Origin: Streptomyces coffeae
GTDB taxonomy: Bacteria; Actinomycetota; Actinomycetes; Streptomycetales; Streptomycetaceae
Length of the DNA stretch: 64,000 bases
Direction: 5' to 3'
NCBI RefSeq assembly: GCF_016741875.1
Contig: NZ_JAERRF010000030.1
Coordinates: 1 to 64,000 of the forward strand
Positions 52,101 to 60,721 of this stretch are shown here, in pieces; within the stretch, counting starts at the first letter, position 1, and each line of letters begins with the position of its first letter. Under the pieces are notes generated by a model. That model worked only from the letters and a program-made list of their open reading frames with translations, was not told the origin of the DNA and did not search any database. The translations under genes and the position numbers were made by a program.

Positions 52101-52330
52101 CCGTACGGGCCGACGTCCGCGCCGAACTCGGCAACCTCCTGGCCGACTGGTATCGGGAGGCCCGGACAGCCGCGGCCGAGGGCAAGGACCTCTACTACCG
52201 CAGCCAGGGGAAGGGCCACCGGAACCTGCTCAAGGTCTTCGAGCAGCGCTACGGCCTGTGGGAGACCCTCAACTCCATGCGCAGCGTGGACCGCGAATGC
52301 CAGATCACCGTGACGGGAGCAGGAAAGTGA
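49169..52330 (+). CDS. drmA: DISARM helicase DrmA
   Basis: A 1053-residue SF2-type helicase-like protein. Walker A is FPTGGGKTEAYL (Lys near 429), the DExH-like box reads IIQDELHLLTGPLGTMVGLYE, and the C-terminal helicase lobe contains SVGVDVKRLAYMLMQGQPKTTAEYIQATSRVGR. A zinc pair, CPWCG, is also present. These features match DrmA of DISARM, which with DrmB forms the core complex acting on incoming DNA. An AAAGGA site precedes ATG 49169, and the stop overlaps drmB (GTGA). The N-terminal 400 residues carry no recognised motif, as usual. Confidence 0.92.
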   Translation: MDPRQELVDYLTRQLVGPAGGDDEVLDAPPDRQYLMGTLYPQQAELERQLALAADEPEAPGAEEDAPDVNPAADPVPETNSWLPASLGLSFYTTAAQVEVVCTAARYETLRNEPRRGRRWRRIPLTAETHTIGPDRESVPVLDGRAEIRLRRRSYGDGTLVTVALVNTARHDGADGKAPSWDDMLFQCRLTARPADGAVLPYPGVQLASRDPEERELRLQYRDVVTHAVGHGCAVREDRGEDGAVERLACEALPHAEVPAIRAGGPLDAPVLVLAHLADATVSRDQLREELAEFADSYHAWYVGQRSVDVLAWGREAAERILGRIRQAATRIEAGVRTLCDPSRPELLDAFRIAQRAMLLQMRHSAPDQAGQLRHRSDPVALDPPVDPKATWRPFQLAFFLLALDGVAEPDHRDRRTTDLIWFPTGGGKTEAYLLLAAFTIALRRIRGEGGGTAVLSRYTLSLLTTQQFQRAATTICALEHLRRTEPGLGLGDEPITIGLWVGETTTPNSFQKAKDAFDQQYEATHPEDVFILDRCPWCGTRILPSARSGVRSDYGVRAETDAFAFHCTRDECAFHDVLPVAVVDQHLYRRPPTFVLGTVDKFARLAWEPDSGSLFGAATGTESGTGNPPPSLIIQDELHLLTGPLGTMVGLYEAAILQLCTGPDGHPPKIVAATATIRRSTEQVRALHHQDVQLFPPPGLQARDSFFAVPDTGRPGRLYLGVMAQGHTAGRGAVATTAAMLQGVHQLPEEHRDAYWTLVAYHHSLRELGRTVTAAGDDIPAQLRGLHEGTDVRALGAGDVQELTSNLPRAEQPLLLDRLEKPWDDPRSVSFLPCTNMLSVGVDVKRLAYMLMQGQPKTTAEYIQATSRVGRHRVPGLVVTYFNATRPRDRSHYETFIDYHRALYRYVEPASVTPWSPPARGRALHAALVILVRHQLGLAAENQAGHITRHQDEAERIADALADRAAAAERGATGADAVRADVRAELGNLLADWYREARTAAAEGKDLYYRSQGKGHRNLLKVFEQRYGLWETLNSMRSVDRECQITVTGAGK

Positions 52331-54201
52331 AGCGCAAACTCCGGGTCCGCCAGGCGCAGACCGTGCTGCCGTTCGGCGTCGGCGCCGTCCTCGACGTCCA
52401 GGGCGAGTCGTTCGTCGCCGCCGGCATCGAGAACTGGCCGCAGCTCAAGACCCCCGTCTCCTCCGAACGGCTCGCCGCCCGCCTCGGCGTCACGGGCTTC
52501 TACGCCGCGCCCCACACCCTCAACGACCGCTACGACCAGCCCGACCGCCCCGGCGTACCCTACGTCCGCTTTCCCGGCTGGCTGTTCTGCGGCGCCTGCC
52601 GGACGATGGTCCGCTTCCTGCGCGAGATGGAGAAGCCCGGCGAGCCGCCCGTGTGCACCTCCTGCGCCCCCGCACCCCGCCTCACCCCGATGCGGTTCGT
52701 CCGCACCTGCGCGGACGGGCACCTCGACGACGTCGACTGGTGGTACTGGGCCCATTCCCGTCTCACTCCCGAACTGCGGGCCTCCTGCTCCGAGGCGAAG
52801 CACGCCTGGAAGGCACGCCGACTCGGCTTCCGCGTTGCCGACCGTGCCTCCGGGCTCGAAGCGCTCTCCGTGCGCTGCGGCGCGATCCGGCAGGACGGCA
52901 AGCCGTGCGGCGCCGAGCGCGACCTGCTCGACATCCTCGGCCCCCAGGGCGGACGCTGCTCGGGCCGCAACCCCTGGCAGCGCCCGCACCAGAAGGCCTC
53001 CTGCGGCCAGCAGGTCCACATCGTGCAGCGCACCGCCGGCAACGTCTATCACCCGGTCGTCTACTCGGCCCTGGACATCCCGCAGTCCGAGGAACCCCCG
53101 CGCGCGGAACAGGACGCGGCGGAGGCCGTCCGAGGCCACGCCTACTGGACGAACCTTCTCGACGCACTCGGCACACCCCGAGCGGCCCTCTTCCGCGACA
53201 TGATCAAGGAGGACACCGACGCCCCCGACAGCCTCATCGACCAGCTCATCGCCGAGGCCACCGGTTCCTCCGCGCCCCGGCCCGACGGCCACTCGGAGTC
53301 CGGAAGGACCGACCTGAGCCGCGACGAGTGGCACGCCTTCGATGCCACCGAACTCCCTGAGCCGACAGGTGACTTCGCCATCCGCCGTGGCGGCCTCGGC
53401 CTCAACGGCGAGACGGAGGAGCCCTGGGGCACCCTCGACGCACACGTCGACGGCGTCATCCTCGCCGACCGCCTCCGCGAGGTGCGGGCACTCACCGGAT
53501 TCCGCCGCCACTCGCTGGGCGGCACCCTCATACCCGCAGACACCAGCGGCCGCCTGCGCTGGCTGCCCGCGACCGAGGTCTACGGCGAGGGCATCGTCCT
53601 CACCCTCGACGAGCAGCGCCTGACCACCTGGGAGAGCGACCCCCGCGTGCGGGCCCACGTCCACGGGATCCGAGCCGACCTGGACGCGTCGTTCCGCGAC
53701 GAACAGCTCGCCGAGACCGTCGGCAGCGAACTCTCCGCTCGCTTCCTGCTCCTGCACACCCTCGCCCACCTGCTCATCCGCCAGCTCTCCTTCGACTCCG
53801 GCTACACCACCGCCAGCCTGCGCGAGCGCGTCTACGGGCGCCCCGAGCACGGCCAGCGCGGCCTGCTGATCTACACGGCCGCCGGCGACGCGGAAGGCAC
53901 CCTCGGCGGCCTGGTCCGGCAGGGCGAGGCGCCGCACTTCGCCGAGACGCTCATCCGCATGCTGGAGGCCGCCGCCTGGTGTTCCGCAGACCCGCTGTGC
54001 GCCGAACACACCGGCCAGGGCTTCGGCAACCTCAACCGAGCCGCCTGCCACGCCTGCGCGCTGCTGCCGGAGACGAGCTGCCAGACCGGCAACACCCTCC
54101 TCGACCGCGCCCTGATCGTCGGCTCCGCCCGCGTCCCCGGCTACTTCACCGACGTCCTCACCGCGAGCCGCGAGTACGCGGCCACCACCGCCCTGGGATG
54201 A
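52327..54201 (+). CDS. drmB: DISARM protein DrmB (DUF1998)
   Basis: A 624-residue protein. The N-terminus KRKLRVRQAQTVLPFGVGAV and a Cys4 zinc site (FCGAC, then CTSCAP, residues about 85-115) are typical of DrmB. The C-terminal DUF1998 domain has HTLAHLLIRQ, GLLIYTAAGDAEGTLGGLV, and the cysteine-rich WCSADPLCAEH and ACHACALLPETSC segments. GTG 52327 overlaps the drmA stop, so the pair is translationally coupled. DrmB binds and activates DrmA in the characterised system. Confidence 0.93.
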   Translation: MKRKLRVRQAQTVLPFGVGAVLDVQGESFVAAGIENWPQLKTPVSSERLAARLGVTGFYAAPHTLNDRYDQPDRPGVPYVRFPGWLFCGACRTMVRFLREMEKPGEPPVCTSCAPAPRLTPMRFVRTCADGHLDDVDWWYWAHSRLTPELRASCSEAKHAWKARRLGFRVADRASGLEALSVRCGAIRQDGKPCGAERDLLDILGPQGGRCSGRNPWQRPHQKASCGQQVHIVQRTAGNVYHPVVYSALDIPQSEEPPRAEQDAAEAVRGHAYWTNLLDALGTPRAALFRDMIKEDTDAPDSLIDQLIAEATGSSAPRPDGHSESGRTDLSRDEWHAFDATELPEPTGDFAIRRGGLGLNGETEEPWGTLDAHVDGVILADRLREVRALTGFRRHSLGGTLIPADTSGRLRWLPATEVYGEGIVLTLDEQRLTTWESDPRVRAHVHGIRADLDASFRDEQLAETVGSELSARFLLLHTLAHLLIRQLSFDSGYTTASLRERVYGRPEHGQRGLLIYTAAGDAEGTLGGLVRQGEAPHFAETLIRMLEAAAWCSADPLCAEHTGQGFGNLNRAACHACALLPETSCQTGNTLLDRALIVGSARVPGYFTDVLTASREYAATTALG

Positions 54202-54205
54202 CCCC

Positions 54206-55318
54206 ATGACCACCACGAACACCCCCGTTCTCCACCCCGGCCTCACCCCTGCCCAGCGCGACTGCCTGGACCCCCTGCCGCTGACCGGCAACCACGTCAT
54301 CAGCGGCCCGCCCGGCAGCGGCAAGAGCCTGCTCGCCGCGCACCGTGCCATGCACCTCGCCCTCACCGGCCGCCCCACTCTGCTGCTGTCCCGCTCCAAC
54401 CTGCTGCGCCAACTCCTGTGCGACACCCTCCAGGGCCTCACGGTCCCGGGGGCACCCGTCGAGGCCGCCACCGTCCACGGCTGGGTCCTGCGTCACTTCG
54501 GATACGGCGCACCGCGCACCCAGGACGGCTGGTTCGACTGGACGGCCCTCACCCACCAGGCCGCCGCCACCCTCGGCGAGAACGAGGCGGCCGCCCCCCA
54601 CCTTGTCGTCGACGAGGGCCAGGACCTCTCGCCGGGCTTCTACCGACTGGCCCGCCTCGCCGCCGCCTCGGTCACGGTGTTCGCCGACGAGTGCCAGCGC
54701 CTCACCGAGACGAACTCCACCCTCACCGAGATCACCGACGCCCTCGGGCGCTCCACGGGACGCGGCGAGATCGCCGGGAACCACCGCAACAGCCGCGAGA
54801 TCGCCTCCCTCGCGGAGCACTTCCGCACCAGTGGTACCCGCCCTGAGATGCCCTTCCGCAGCGGCGCCCTGCCCGTCGTCCGCCACTACTCCGGCACCAA
54901 GGAGCTCGCCGACGACATCACCGCCATGGCAGCGCGACACCCGGGGGACCGCATCGGCGTCATCGTCAACTCCCAGCGTATGGCGGCCGATCTCATGCGC
55001 CGCCTGGAACGAGGCGGCCTCGCCCGCGAACCGCAGCTCTACAGCTCGGTGGCCTCTTCCGGACGCTATCGCGACCTCGACCTCGCCCGCCCCGGCGTCG
55101 TCCTCGTCCACCGAGCCAGCGCCAAGGGCCTGGACTTCGACACGGTCGTCATCGCGGACACCGAGACCGACACCGCCACCGACCCCACGGCGGCCTCCCT
55201 CCGCATGGCCTACTACGTCATGATCACCCGTGCGCGGACGCGACTGGTGCTGGGCTGGCAGGGCAGTCGGCTGCCGCGCCACCTGGAGGGACTGCGCGGG
55301 TGGGTGCACACGAAGTGA
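54206..55318 (+). CDS. Short SF1-type helicase/ATPase in the drm operon
   Basis: A 370-residue single-strand-DNA helicase-like ATPase. It has Walker A SGPPGSGKSLLA (Lys40), Walker B LVVDEGQDLSPG near residue 133, a motif III-like FADECQRL, NHRNSREI (motif IV) and C-terminal VHRASAKGLDFDTVV and YYVMITRARTRL (motifs V and VI). It lacks the 1B/2B insertions of full-length UvrD, hence the small size. It begins 4 bp after drmB, where classical DISARM operons place the phospholipase-D-like drmC. It may supply processing of DNA handled by DrmAB. Confidence 0.85.
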   Translation: MTTTNTPVLHPGLTPAQRDCLDPLPLTGNHVISGPPGSGKSLLAAHRAMHLALTGRPTLLLSRSNLLRQLLCDTLQGLTVPGAPVEAATVHGWVLRHFGYGAPRTQDGWFDWTALTHQAAATLGENEAAAPHLVVDEGQDLSPGFYRLARLAAASVTVFADECQRLTETNSTLTEITDALGRSTGRGEIAGNHRNSREIASLAEHFRTSGTRPEMPFRSGALPVVRHYSGTKELADDITAMAARHPGDRIGVIVNSQRMAADLMRRLERGGLAREPQLYSSVASSGRYRDLDLARPGVVLVHRASAKGLDFDTVVIADTETDTATDPTAASLRMAYYVMITRARTRLVLGWQGSRLPRHLEGLRGWVHTK

Positions 55319-55354
55319 CGGACCCACATTCCAGCCGAGAGGACCAGAAACCCG

Positions 55355-56059
55355 ATGAGCAAGACCGATGACTTCAAGAGCAAGCTCCAGCAGGCTCTCG
55401 ACAAGGCGTTGGTCGCCCAGCAGCCGCTGGCGAGAAAGAACGTCGAGCGCCTGCGGCGAGTCCATCCCGGTGAAACTCCAGAGGAGTTGATACGCCGGTT
55501 GAACCGTTACTACCTCGCCGGCATCACCGCATCCGGAGGAGCATCCGGCGCGGCAGGGATCGTGCCCGGGGCCGGGATCCCGACGGCTCTGGCCGATGCC
55601 ATGGTCTTCACCGAAGCGTCAGTGCTTTACACGCTGTCGCTGGCCGAGGTGCATGGCATGCATCCTGAGGACTTCGAGCGGCGCAAGCTCCTGGTCTTGA
55701 CCGTCCTCCTTGGCGACGGAGCGGTGAGGGTTCTGGACAAAGCCATCGGGCGCACGGGCCCCTATTGGGCACGGCGCATCGTCGGGGCGATCCCCATGAG
55801 CGCGATCAACCGGGTCAACAAGGTGCTGGGCCCGCGGTTCGTTACCAAGTACGGGACCAAGCAAGGGGTTCTGGTGCTGAGCAAACAGGTGCCCCTTGGT
55901 ATCGGTGCCGCGCTCGGCGCCGGCGGCAACCATGTCTTCGGGCGACTGACGATCAAATCCGCACGTGCCATCTTCGGAGAGCCCCCGTCGAGCTGGGCCG
56001 CCGATGATCGTGGGGACGAGGTGCCCTTCGGCCCTGGCTCGGGGGATTCGACTCCGTAA
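55355..56059 (+). CDS. EcsC-family protein
   Basis: A 234-residue protein of the EcsC family. A Gly/Ala-rich hydrophobic helical hairpin, ITASGGASGAAGIVPGAGIP, lies at about 58-77, followed by amphipathic helices and a second Gly-rich segment, PLGIGAALGAGGNHVFGR. It may associate with membranes; the family's biochemical role is unsettled. It is the last gene of the sigma-drmA-drmB-helicase operon, 36 bp after the helicase stop. Its codon use is less GC3-extreme than drmA/drmB (for example AAG/TTG/GAA clusters), hinting at separate acquisition. A membrane-acting effector role is speculation. Confidence 0.8.
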   Translation: MSKTDDFKSKLQQALDKALVAQQPLARKNVERLRRVHPGETPEELIRRLNRYYLAGITASGGASGAAGIVPGAGIPTALADAMVFTEASVLYTLSLAEVHGMHPEDFERRKLLVLTVLLGDGAVRVLDKAIGRTGPYWARRIVGAIPMSAINRVNKVLGPRFVTKYGTKQGVLVLSKQVPLGIGAALGAGGNHVFGRLTIKSARAIFGEPPSSWAADDRGDEVPFGPGSGDSTP

Positions 56060-56064
56060 CGTCG

Positions 56065-56220
56065 TCAGCTCGGGTGCGGGGCAGGAGCAGGTGTCGCGAG
56101 GAGGGCGCGGACCGTTTTGCCGCTGGGCGGGTAGGGGAGCGTCTCCCAGCGGTCGGCGATCGCGGCGACGAGCGAGAGGCCGCGCCCGCTGGTGAGGAGC
56201 GATGCGTCAGATACGGCGTT
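56065..56220 (-). pseudogene. C-terminal remnant of an RsbW-like ATP-binding protein
   Basis: The frame encodes TSGRGLSLVAAIADRWE and then GKTVRALLATPAP before the stop, the G2 box and last strand of actinobacterial HATPase_c regulatory kinases (anti-sigma type). The N box and G1 box are absent upstream in any frame. It is a leftover about 50 residues long. Confidence 0.6.
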
Positions 56221-56450
56221 CACGGGACGAACCAGCGGCCACCTGTCCCCGCGCCCGTCGGTGACGTCGGCCCGAAGGAGACCGGGTGAGGCGTTTTGAC
56301 GGTCTGGTCGGCGGGCAGCGCGCCGACCAGAGCCCGGGCTCGGCTGAGCGCATAGCGGGCCTGGGCCCAGCGCTTGGCGTTGATCGCAGTGCGTATCACC
56401 CCGAGCGACTGCTGCACTGCCTTGACCTTCGCCGCCTGCCGCCGTGGCAT
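56220..56450 (-). CDS. Small hypothetical protein or gene remnant
   Basis: A 76-residue frame from ATG 56450 with strong G/C third positions: MPRRQAAKVKAVQQSLGVIRTAINAKRWA and so on, helical, ending GRWFVP. It abuts the ATP-binding remnant on the same strand. No family recognised. Its position between two convergent defence operons suggests debris of an older gene pair. Confidence 0.4.
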   Translation of the reverse strand: MPRRQAAKVKAVQQSLGVIRTAINAKRWAQARYALSRARALVGALPADQTVKTPHPVSFGPTSPTGAGTGGRWFVP

Positions 56451-56596
56451 CGGGAACTCCGCCCCGCTGCCTCGACGCTGCCCGGCGGCACGCGAGCCCC
56501 AGTCCGCGCCCGACGTCAGTACAACGGCCGAGCGGCGGGTTGCTGGTCTGGCTTCGGCGTACCACGAGGTGTTGGTTCCTTGGGTGAGGGGCGGGA

Positions 56597-59500
56597 TCAG
56601 CCGTGGCGGGAGCCCTGGCCGGGGGGCGGGGTGAGGGTGGATCGGTAGGTGCCGGACTCGCCCTCGGTGAGCGGGTTCTCCAGAGTCAGGCCGGCGGCGG
56701 CCATGCGGTCGTACTCGGCGAGGATCAGGTTCTTGGTGCGGTACTCGCCGTGCGCCTTGATGTCGTTGTCGCGGGTGACGTTGAAGGTGTCCAGGATGTA
56801 CGCGGTGTCGTCGCGGGTGATGCCGTAGAGGTGGAAGAAGAGGGCGTCCAGTTCGGCGCGGATGATGGCACGGCGGTGGGTGTCCCAGCGAAAGGGGGCC
56901 CAGGCTTCGTCGAGGTCACGGGCGAACGCACTCATGTCGTGTGCGGTGTAGGTGAGTTCGAGGAGGCGAGGGTTGATCATTTTCGCATGGCGGGCGAGTT
57001 GCTCGGGGCTCAAGAAAGGAAGTTGCTCGAATTGAAAGAAATTGAGGCTTGTCCCGCCGAGTTTCTGGCGAAGAATGTAGTCCAGGATTAGGGAAGTGCA
57101 ATTGCTGTAGAGGATGCCAGGCTGTTCTCCGTTCCGGGGGAAGATAATATTTCCGGAATCGCCAAGACCGCTGAGAGGGATTGCAAAGGTGATTGCGGTG
57201 CGTTCATCGGCAGCTCGGCAGATCTTGCGGAATCCCAGCATCCAGTCGTGCTTCCATCCTCGGGCGGCTAGTCGGCTGCGCACTCCAGGAATCTTTATCT
57301 CCTCGCCTTCCTTGGTCACATTGCCCGTAGGGATATCGTTCTCCGGCACCCAATAATGGGGAACCGGGGCAGCGGAGGGATCCTGATGCTGCTCCACAGT
57401 GAAGCGGGGTAGAGTGCCCTTGTTGAGCTGCTTCTCGGTTGCGTTCTCGTATGTGGAGAATCGGTGGTCATAGTGGTGAAGCATCTTTGCCTCGTACAGT
57501 GGGAGTAGCCGCTCGTTGCCGCGGACCAGGATGTTGCCGTGGGGTTCCCATCCTTCCTTGATGAGGTCGTCGAAGGTTTCGCCCTTCCGGGCATCGGGGC
57601 GGAAGAGGTGGGAGTCGCTTGCCATGTTGTACAGGCCCTGCATGAAAGAGACACCCCACGGGTTTCCAGATGACGCATTTGTCTCGTCGACAAGAACCGG
57701 GATGCGGTGATAGACGCTCAGAGTGATGTCTGCATCCCGGCGGCTGGCAAACACGGGGCATGTGCCCGTGTTCGGGTTCATAGAAAGGAGGTCTTGAGCT
57801 GAAAGTGAGTAGCCGCGCTCGGAAATCTGTTCAGGCTGTCGCACCTTAAAAACCATGCGGATCGGCTCACTCAGGTTCCCTGAGCCGCGCAGCATGAACA
57901 GGCAGAACCGCATCTGATTGTGGACTGCGGGAAATACCTTGTCTTCGTTCTCGAAGTCGTACAGTGCGGCAAGTTGGCCCTTTGTGACGATGTCCTTGAA
58001 GAAAAACTGTGTGGTTGCGTCCGTCGCGATCCCGGTAGGGACGATCACCCCAGTCCGGCCGCGCTGTCCCGTCAGCGTGCGGTTCGTCTCCGTGAAGACG
58101 GCGTATGTGTTGATACGGCCCCGACCTGTGAGCGGGTAGCGGTCGCTGCTACGGAAGAACTGGCTCTCTCCTTCGGTATGGCGCTTGGCGGCCTCGAACT
58201 CCACGGCAAGGTGGGCGCGGTCGGGGTCCTCGCGCAGGCTTGCGATAAGGCGCTTGCGGACGGCGGTGTTCTTGGCGCCCGCGATGCGCGGATCGCGTTG
58301 GGCGAAGAACTCCTGATCCTGGATCTCGACCCGCTCCCACGGCGGATTCCCCACCACCGCGTCGAACCCGCCGGCCCAACCCGTCCCCTGCTGAACACCC
58401 GCCCCCGACTCCGGGACGGAGAAGACCTCCGGGAACTCCAGGTGCCAGTGGAAGAAGCTGTACTGATCCCGCAGCCGCAGAATTTCGGCATGCGTGGCAT
58501 CCGGCACAGCCGACTGGTCGCGACCACGCAGCGCGCGAAACACCTGGTCGGTAGGCGCCTCCGGCGCCCCCTCGCGCTTGGGCCACACAAACGCGGCGCA
58601 CCACGCGTCGGCAGCGTGTAGGTCGTGCACATATGTGGTCAACCCCGTGTACGCCCGATAGGCGGATTCCTGCGCCCGTACCTGCTCCAAAGAATCGGCA
58701 GGGGCAGCAGTGATCCGGGCCAGCTCGGCGGCGTAACGCTCGTTGCCGGGCAGCGTGTCCGTGTCGAACAGAAGCTCGTCCTGGCCGCCCCGCTGGGCCT
58801 TGTTGCGCTTGACGAGCCCGGCCGCGTACTTCCGGTCGTCGCCCTCGATCGGCTTGAAGGCGTCGTCTGGAACACCCTCCGCCAGCAGTTTCGGCGTCGC
58901 ACCGATTAAGCCGTTCCCGTGCTTGACATGGGCGTCCAGGAAGCCGAGCGGCTTGCCTGGCTCCATGGCCTCGATCCACAGGGAGACCTTGGCCAGCTCC
59001 ACGGCCATCGGGTTGAGGTCGACACCGTAGATGCAGCGCGCGACCACCTCGTGCAACGCGTGGCGCATCGCGTCGACCGTCGGCTCCGGGTTGCGCTCAC
59101 GCACGGACGCCACGCGCTTGGCGATGCGGCGGGCCGAGGCAACCAGGAAGTGCCCAGACCCACAAGCCGGGTCGCACACCGTCAGCGACAGCAGCTCGTC
59201 GACGATGTCGTTCGTCGGGTCGGGCCGGCCGGCCGCCGTGGCCCGCTGCTCGGCCCGCTTGACGGCGTCATCGATAACCGGGTCGAGTGTCGTGTCCAGC
59301 AGGCATTCGATCAGCGAGGACGGGGTGTAGTAACTGCCCGTCGTCTTACGGCTGTTCCCAGCCACCTCGATCAGCTCGAACGAGCGGTCCGTCGCCGAGT
59401 GTTTCGGCTCCAGCTCCAGCAGCGACTCGTACACCGAACCCAGCTCCTCCGCGTCGAGGTGCCGGTAGTCGACGGCCCGCCAGCGCCGCGCGCCAGGGTC

Positions 59501-60721
59501 ACGGACCTGGGCCAGGTGACGGACGGCGGCGAGCAGCGACTCGTTGGACAGCTTCAGGCCGTCGAGCGGCGCGTCGGCCTCCGTGTAGGAGAACAGGCCG
59601 CCGAGACCGGGCAGGCCCAGCTCGGGACGGCCGCCCTCAGTCCCCAGCGCGTCGAGGACGATGCGCAGGGCCTCGTACTGGTCACCGTGAGCCGTGCCCT
59701 GACGCCGCCGGGCCCGCTCTCGCAACCGCGCCGAGGAGAAGTACCGCTCGTACGTCTCTCGCTGCCGCTTGCCGACGCTCGGGTCGAGCAGCGCCCCGCG
59801 GTCCTCGGCGACGAAGACGAACAGCAGTCGGTAGACGAGCCGCAGCAGAGCATCCCGAAGCGCCTTCGGATCGACGTCCTCCCGCAACCGGACATTATCC
59901 GGATGCCGAAGGAACCCGGTCCCGAGCACGGTCAGCGCGTTCTGCACGCCCAGCCGGAGCTGATCCAGCGCCCGCGCCCCCGAGGTGACGGCCTCCGCAC
60001 GCCACTTCTCCAGCCAGCACCCGGAAGGCGCCGTCCCCTCCGCCACCTCGAACCGAGAGGCGTGCAGCAGGCTGTACAGCAGCACGAACTCGCTGAACAA
60101 CTCGCCGTCGAACAGCGCCTCCAGGTCGAACTCGACGTAGGCGGCGGTGGAGAAGGACGACGAGTCGCGCAGCAGCCGCAGGCGCCGCCCGTTAGTAAGT
60201 GCTGCCCACAGGTGGGCCTCGGTGCGGTTGAGGCAGTCCTGGAGCATGGACTGGGCGGGGACCTGCCCAGCCGCCGGGCGCTTGTCGAGCTCCTGGTTCC
60301 AGGGGATGAGGTGGACGAGGGCCGGGCCGTGCCGGTGCGACACCGGGAACCGCTTGTCCGGGTCGGAGTCGGCCGGGATGCCTGCCGCGCCCACCTCCGC
60401 CAGCGCGCCGAAGTCCAGCTTGCGGAAGAGCTGGGCGAGCCAGTCGGTGCCGGCCCGGCCGGTCGGGTCGGCGGCGGGCGCGCCGGTCACCGGGTCGGAG
60501 GGCAGGGCGGCGCGCAGGTCGCGCCACAGAGGCTTGAGGTATTCCCAGGCGCGCTCGGCCTCGTCGCGTACGGGAACCGAGGCGGGGAGGCCGTAGTCGG
60601 CGGACTTGGTGCCCGGCAGGTTCCGCGCCTCGGCGATGCGCAGGAGCATGTCGGCGGGGAGCAGTCCGCCGACCGTGGTGACGGCGGTGAAGGCCAGGGC
60701 GGTGCGGGTGGCGGCGGACAT
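56597..60721 (-). CDS. drmMI: DISARM class 1 adenine methylase DrmMI
   Basis: A 1374-residue Eco57I/PglX-like N6-adenine methyltransferase. SAM motif CDPACGSGHFLV lies near residue 512 and catalytic motif GNPPW near 790. GVDLNPMAVELAKVSLWIE lies between them, and GSYYTPSSLIECLL just before. About 450 residues precede the catalytic core, and the C-terminal 500 are a target-recognition-like part. It methylates host DNA so that DISARM spares it. ATG 60721 overlaps the drmD stop. BREX PglX has the same motifs, but the adjacent drmA, drmB and drmD and lack of pglZ decide for DISARM. Confidence 0.9.
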   Translation of the reverse strand: MSAATRTALAFTAVTTVGGLLPADMLLRIAEARNLPGTKSADYGLPASVPVRDEAERAWEYLKPLWRDLRAALPSDPVTGAPAADPTGRAGTDWLAQLFRKLDFGALAEVGAAGIPADSDPDKRFPVSHRHGPALVHLIPWNQELDKRPAAGQVPAQSMLQDCLNRTEAHLWAALTNGRRLRLLRDSSSFSTAAYVEFDLEALFDGELFSEFVLLYSLLHASRFEVAEGTAPSGCWLEKWRAEAVTSGARALDQLRLGVQNALTVLGTGFLRHPDNVRLREDVDPKALRDALLRLVYRLLFVFVAEDRGALLDPSVGKRQRETYERYFSSARLRERARRRQGTAHGDQYEALRIVLDALGTEGGRPELGLPGLGGLFSYTEADAPLDGLKLSNESLLAAVRHLAQVRDPGARRWRAVDYRHLDAEELGSVYESLLELEPKHSATDRSFELIEVAGNSRKTTGSYYTPSSLIECLLDTTLDPVIDDAVKRAEQRATAAGRPDPTNDIVDELLSLTVCDPACGSGHFLVASARRIAKRVASVRERNPEPTVDAMRHALHEVVARCIYGVDLNPMAVELAKVSLWIEAMEPGKPLGFLDAHVKHGNGLIGATPKLLAEGVPDDAFKPIEGDDRKYAAGLVKRNKAQRGGQDELLFDTDTLPGNERYAAELARITAAPADSLEQVRAQESAYRAYTGLTTYVHDLHAADAWCAAFVWPKREGAPEAPTDQVFRALRGRDQSAVPDATHAEILRLRDQYSFFHWHLEFPEVFSVPESGAGVQQGTGWAGGFDAVVGNPPWERVEIQDQEFFAQRDPRIAGAKNTAVRKRLIASLREDPDRAHLAVEFEAAKRHTEGESQFFRSSDRYPLTGRGRINTYAVFTETNRTLTGQRGRTGVIVPTGIATDATTQFFFKDIVTKGQLAALYDFENEDKVFPAVHNQMRFCLFMLRGSGNLSEPIRMVFKVRQPEQISERGYSLSAQDLLSMNPNTGTCPVFASRRDADITLSVYHRIPVLVDETNASSGNPWGVSFMQGLYNMASDSHLFRPDARKGETFDDLIKEGWEPHGNILVRGNERLLPLYEAKMLHHYDHRFSTYENATEKQLNKGTLPRFTVEQHQDPSAAPVPHYWVPENDIPTGNVTKEGEEIKIPGVRSRLAARGWKHDWMLGFRKICRAADERTAITFAIPLSGLGDSGNIIFPRNGEQPGILYSNCTSLILDYILRQKLGGTSLNFFQFEQLPFLSPEQLARHAKMINPRLLELTYTAHDMSAFARDLDEAWAPFRWDTHRRAIIRAELDALFFHLYGITRDDTAYILDTFNVTRDNDIKAHGEYRTKNLILAEYDRMAAAGLTLENPLTEGESGTYRSTLTPPPGQGSRHG

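Noticed and set aside
49055..52219. 1054-codon open frame on the minus strand opposite drmA
   Set aside because: Gly/Val/Glu-rich sequence typical of the antisense of a GC3-biased gene. drmA on the plus strand has clear helicase motifs.
56597..60721. PglX of a BREX system
   Set aside because: The motifs are shared, but no PglZ, BrxC or BrxB-like gene is present and DrmA, DrmB and DrmD are.
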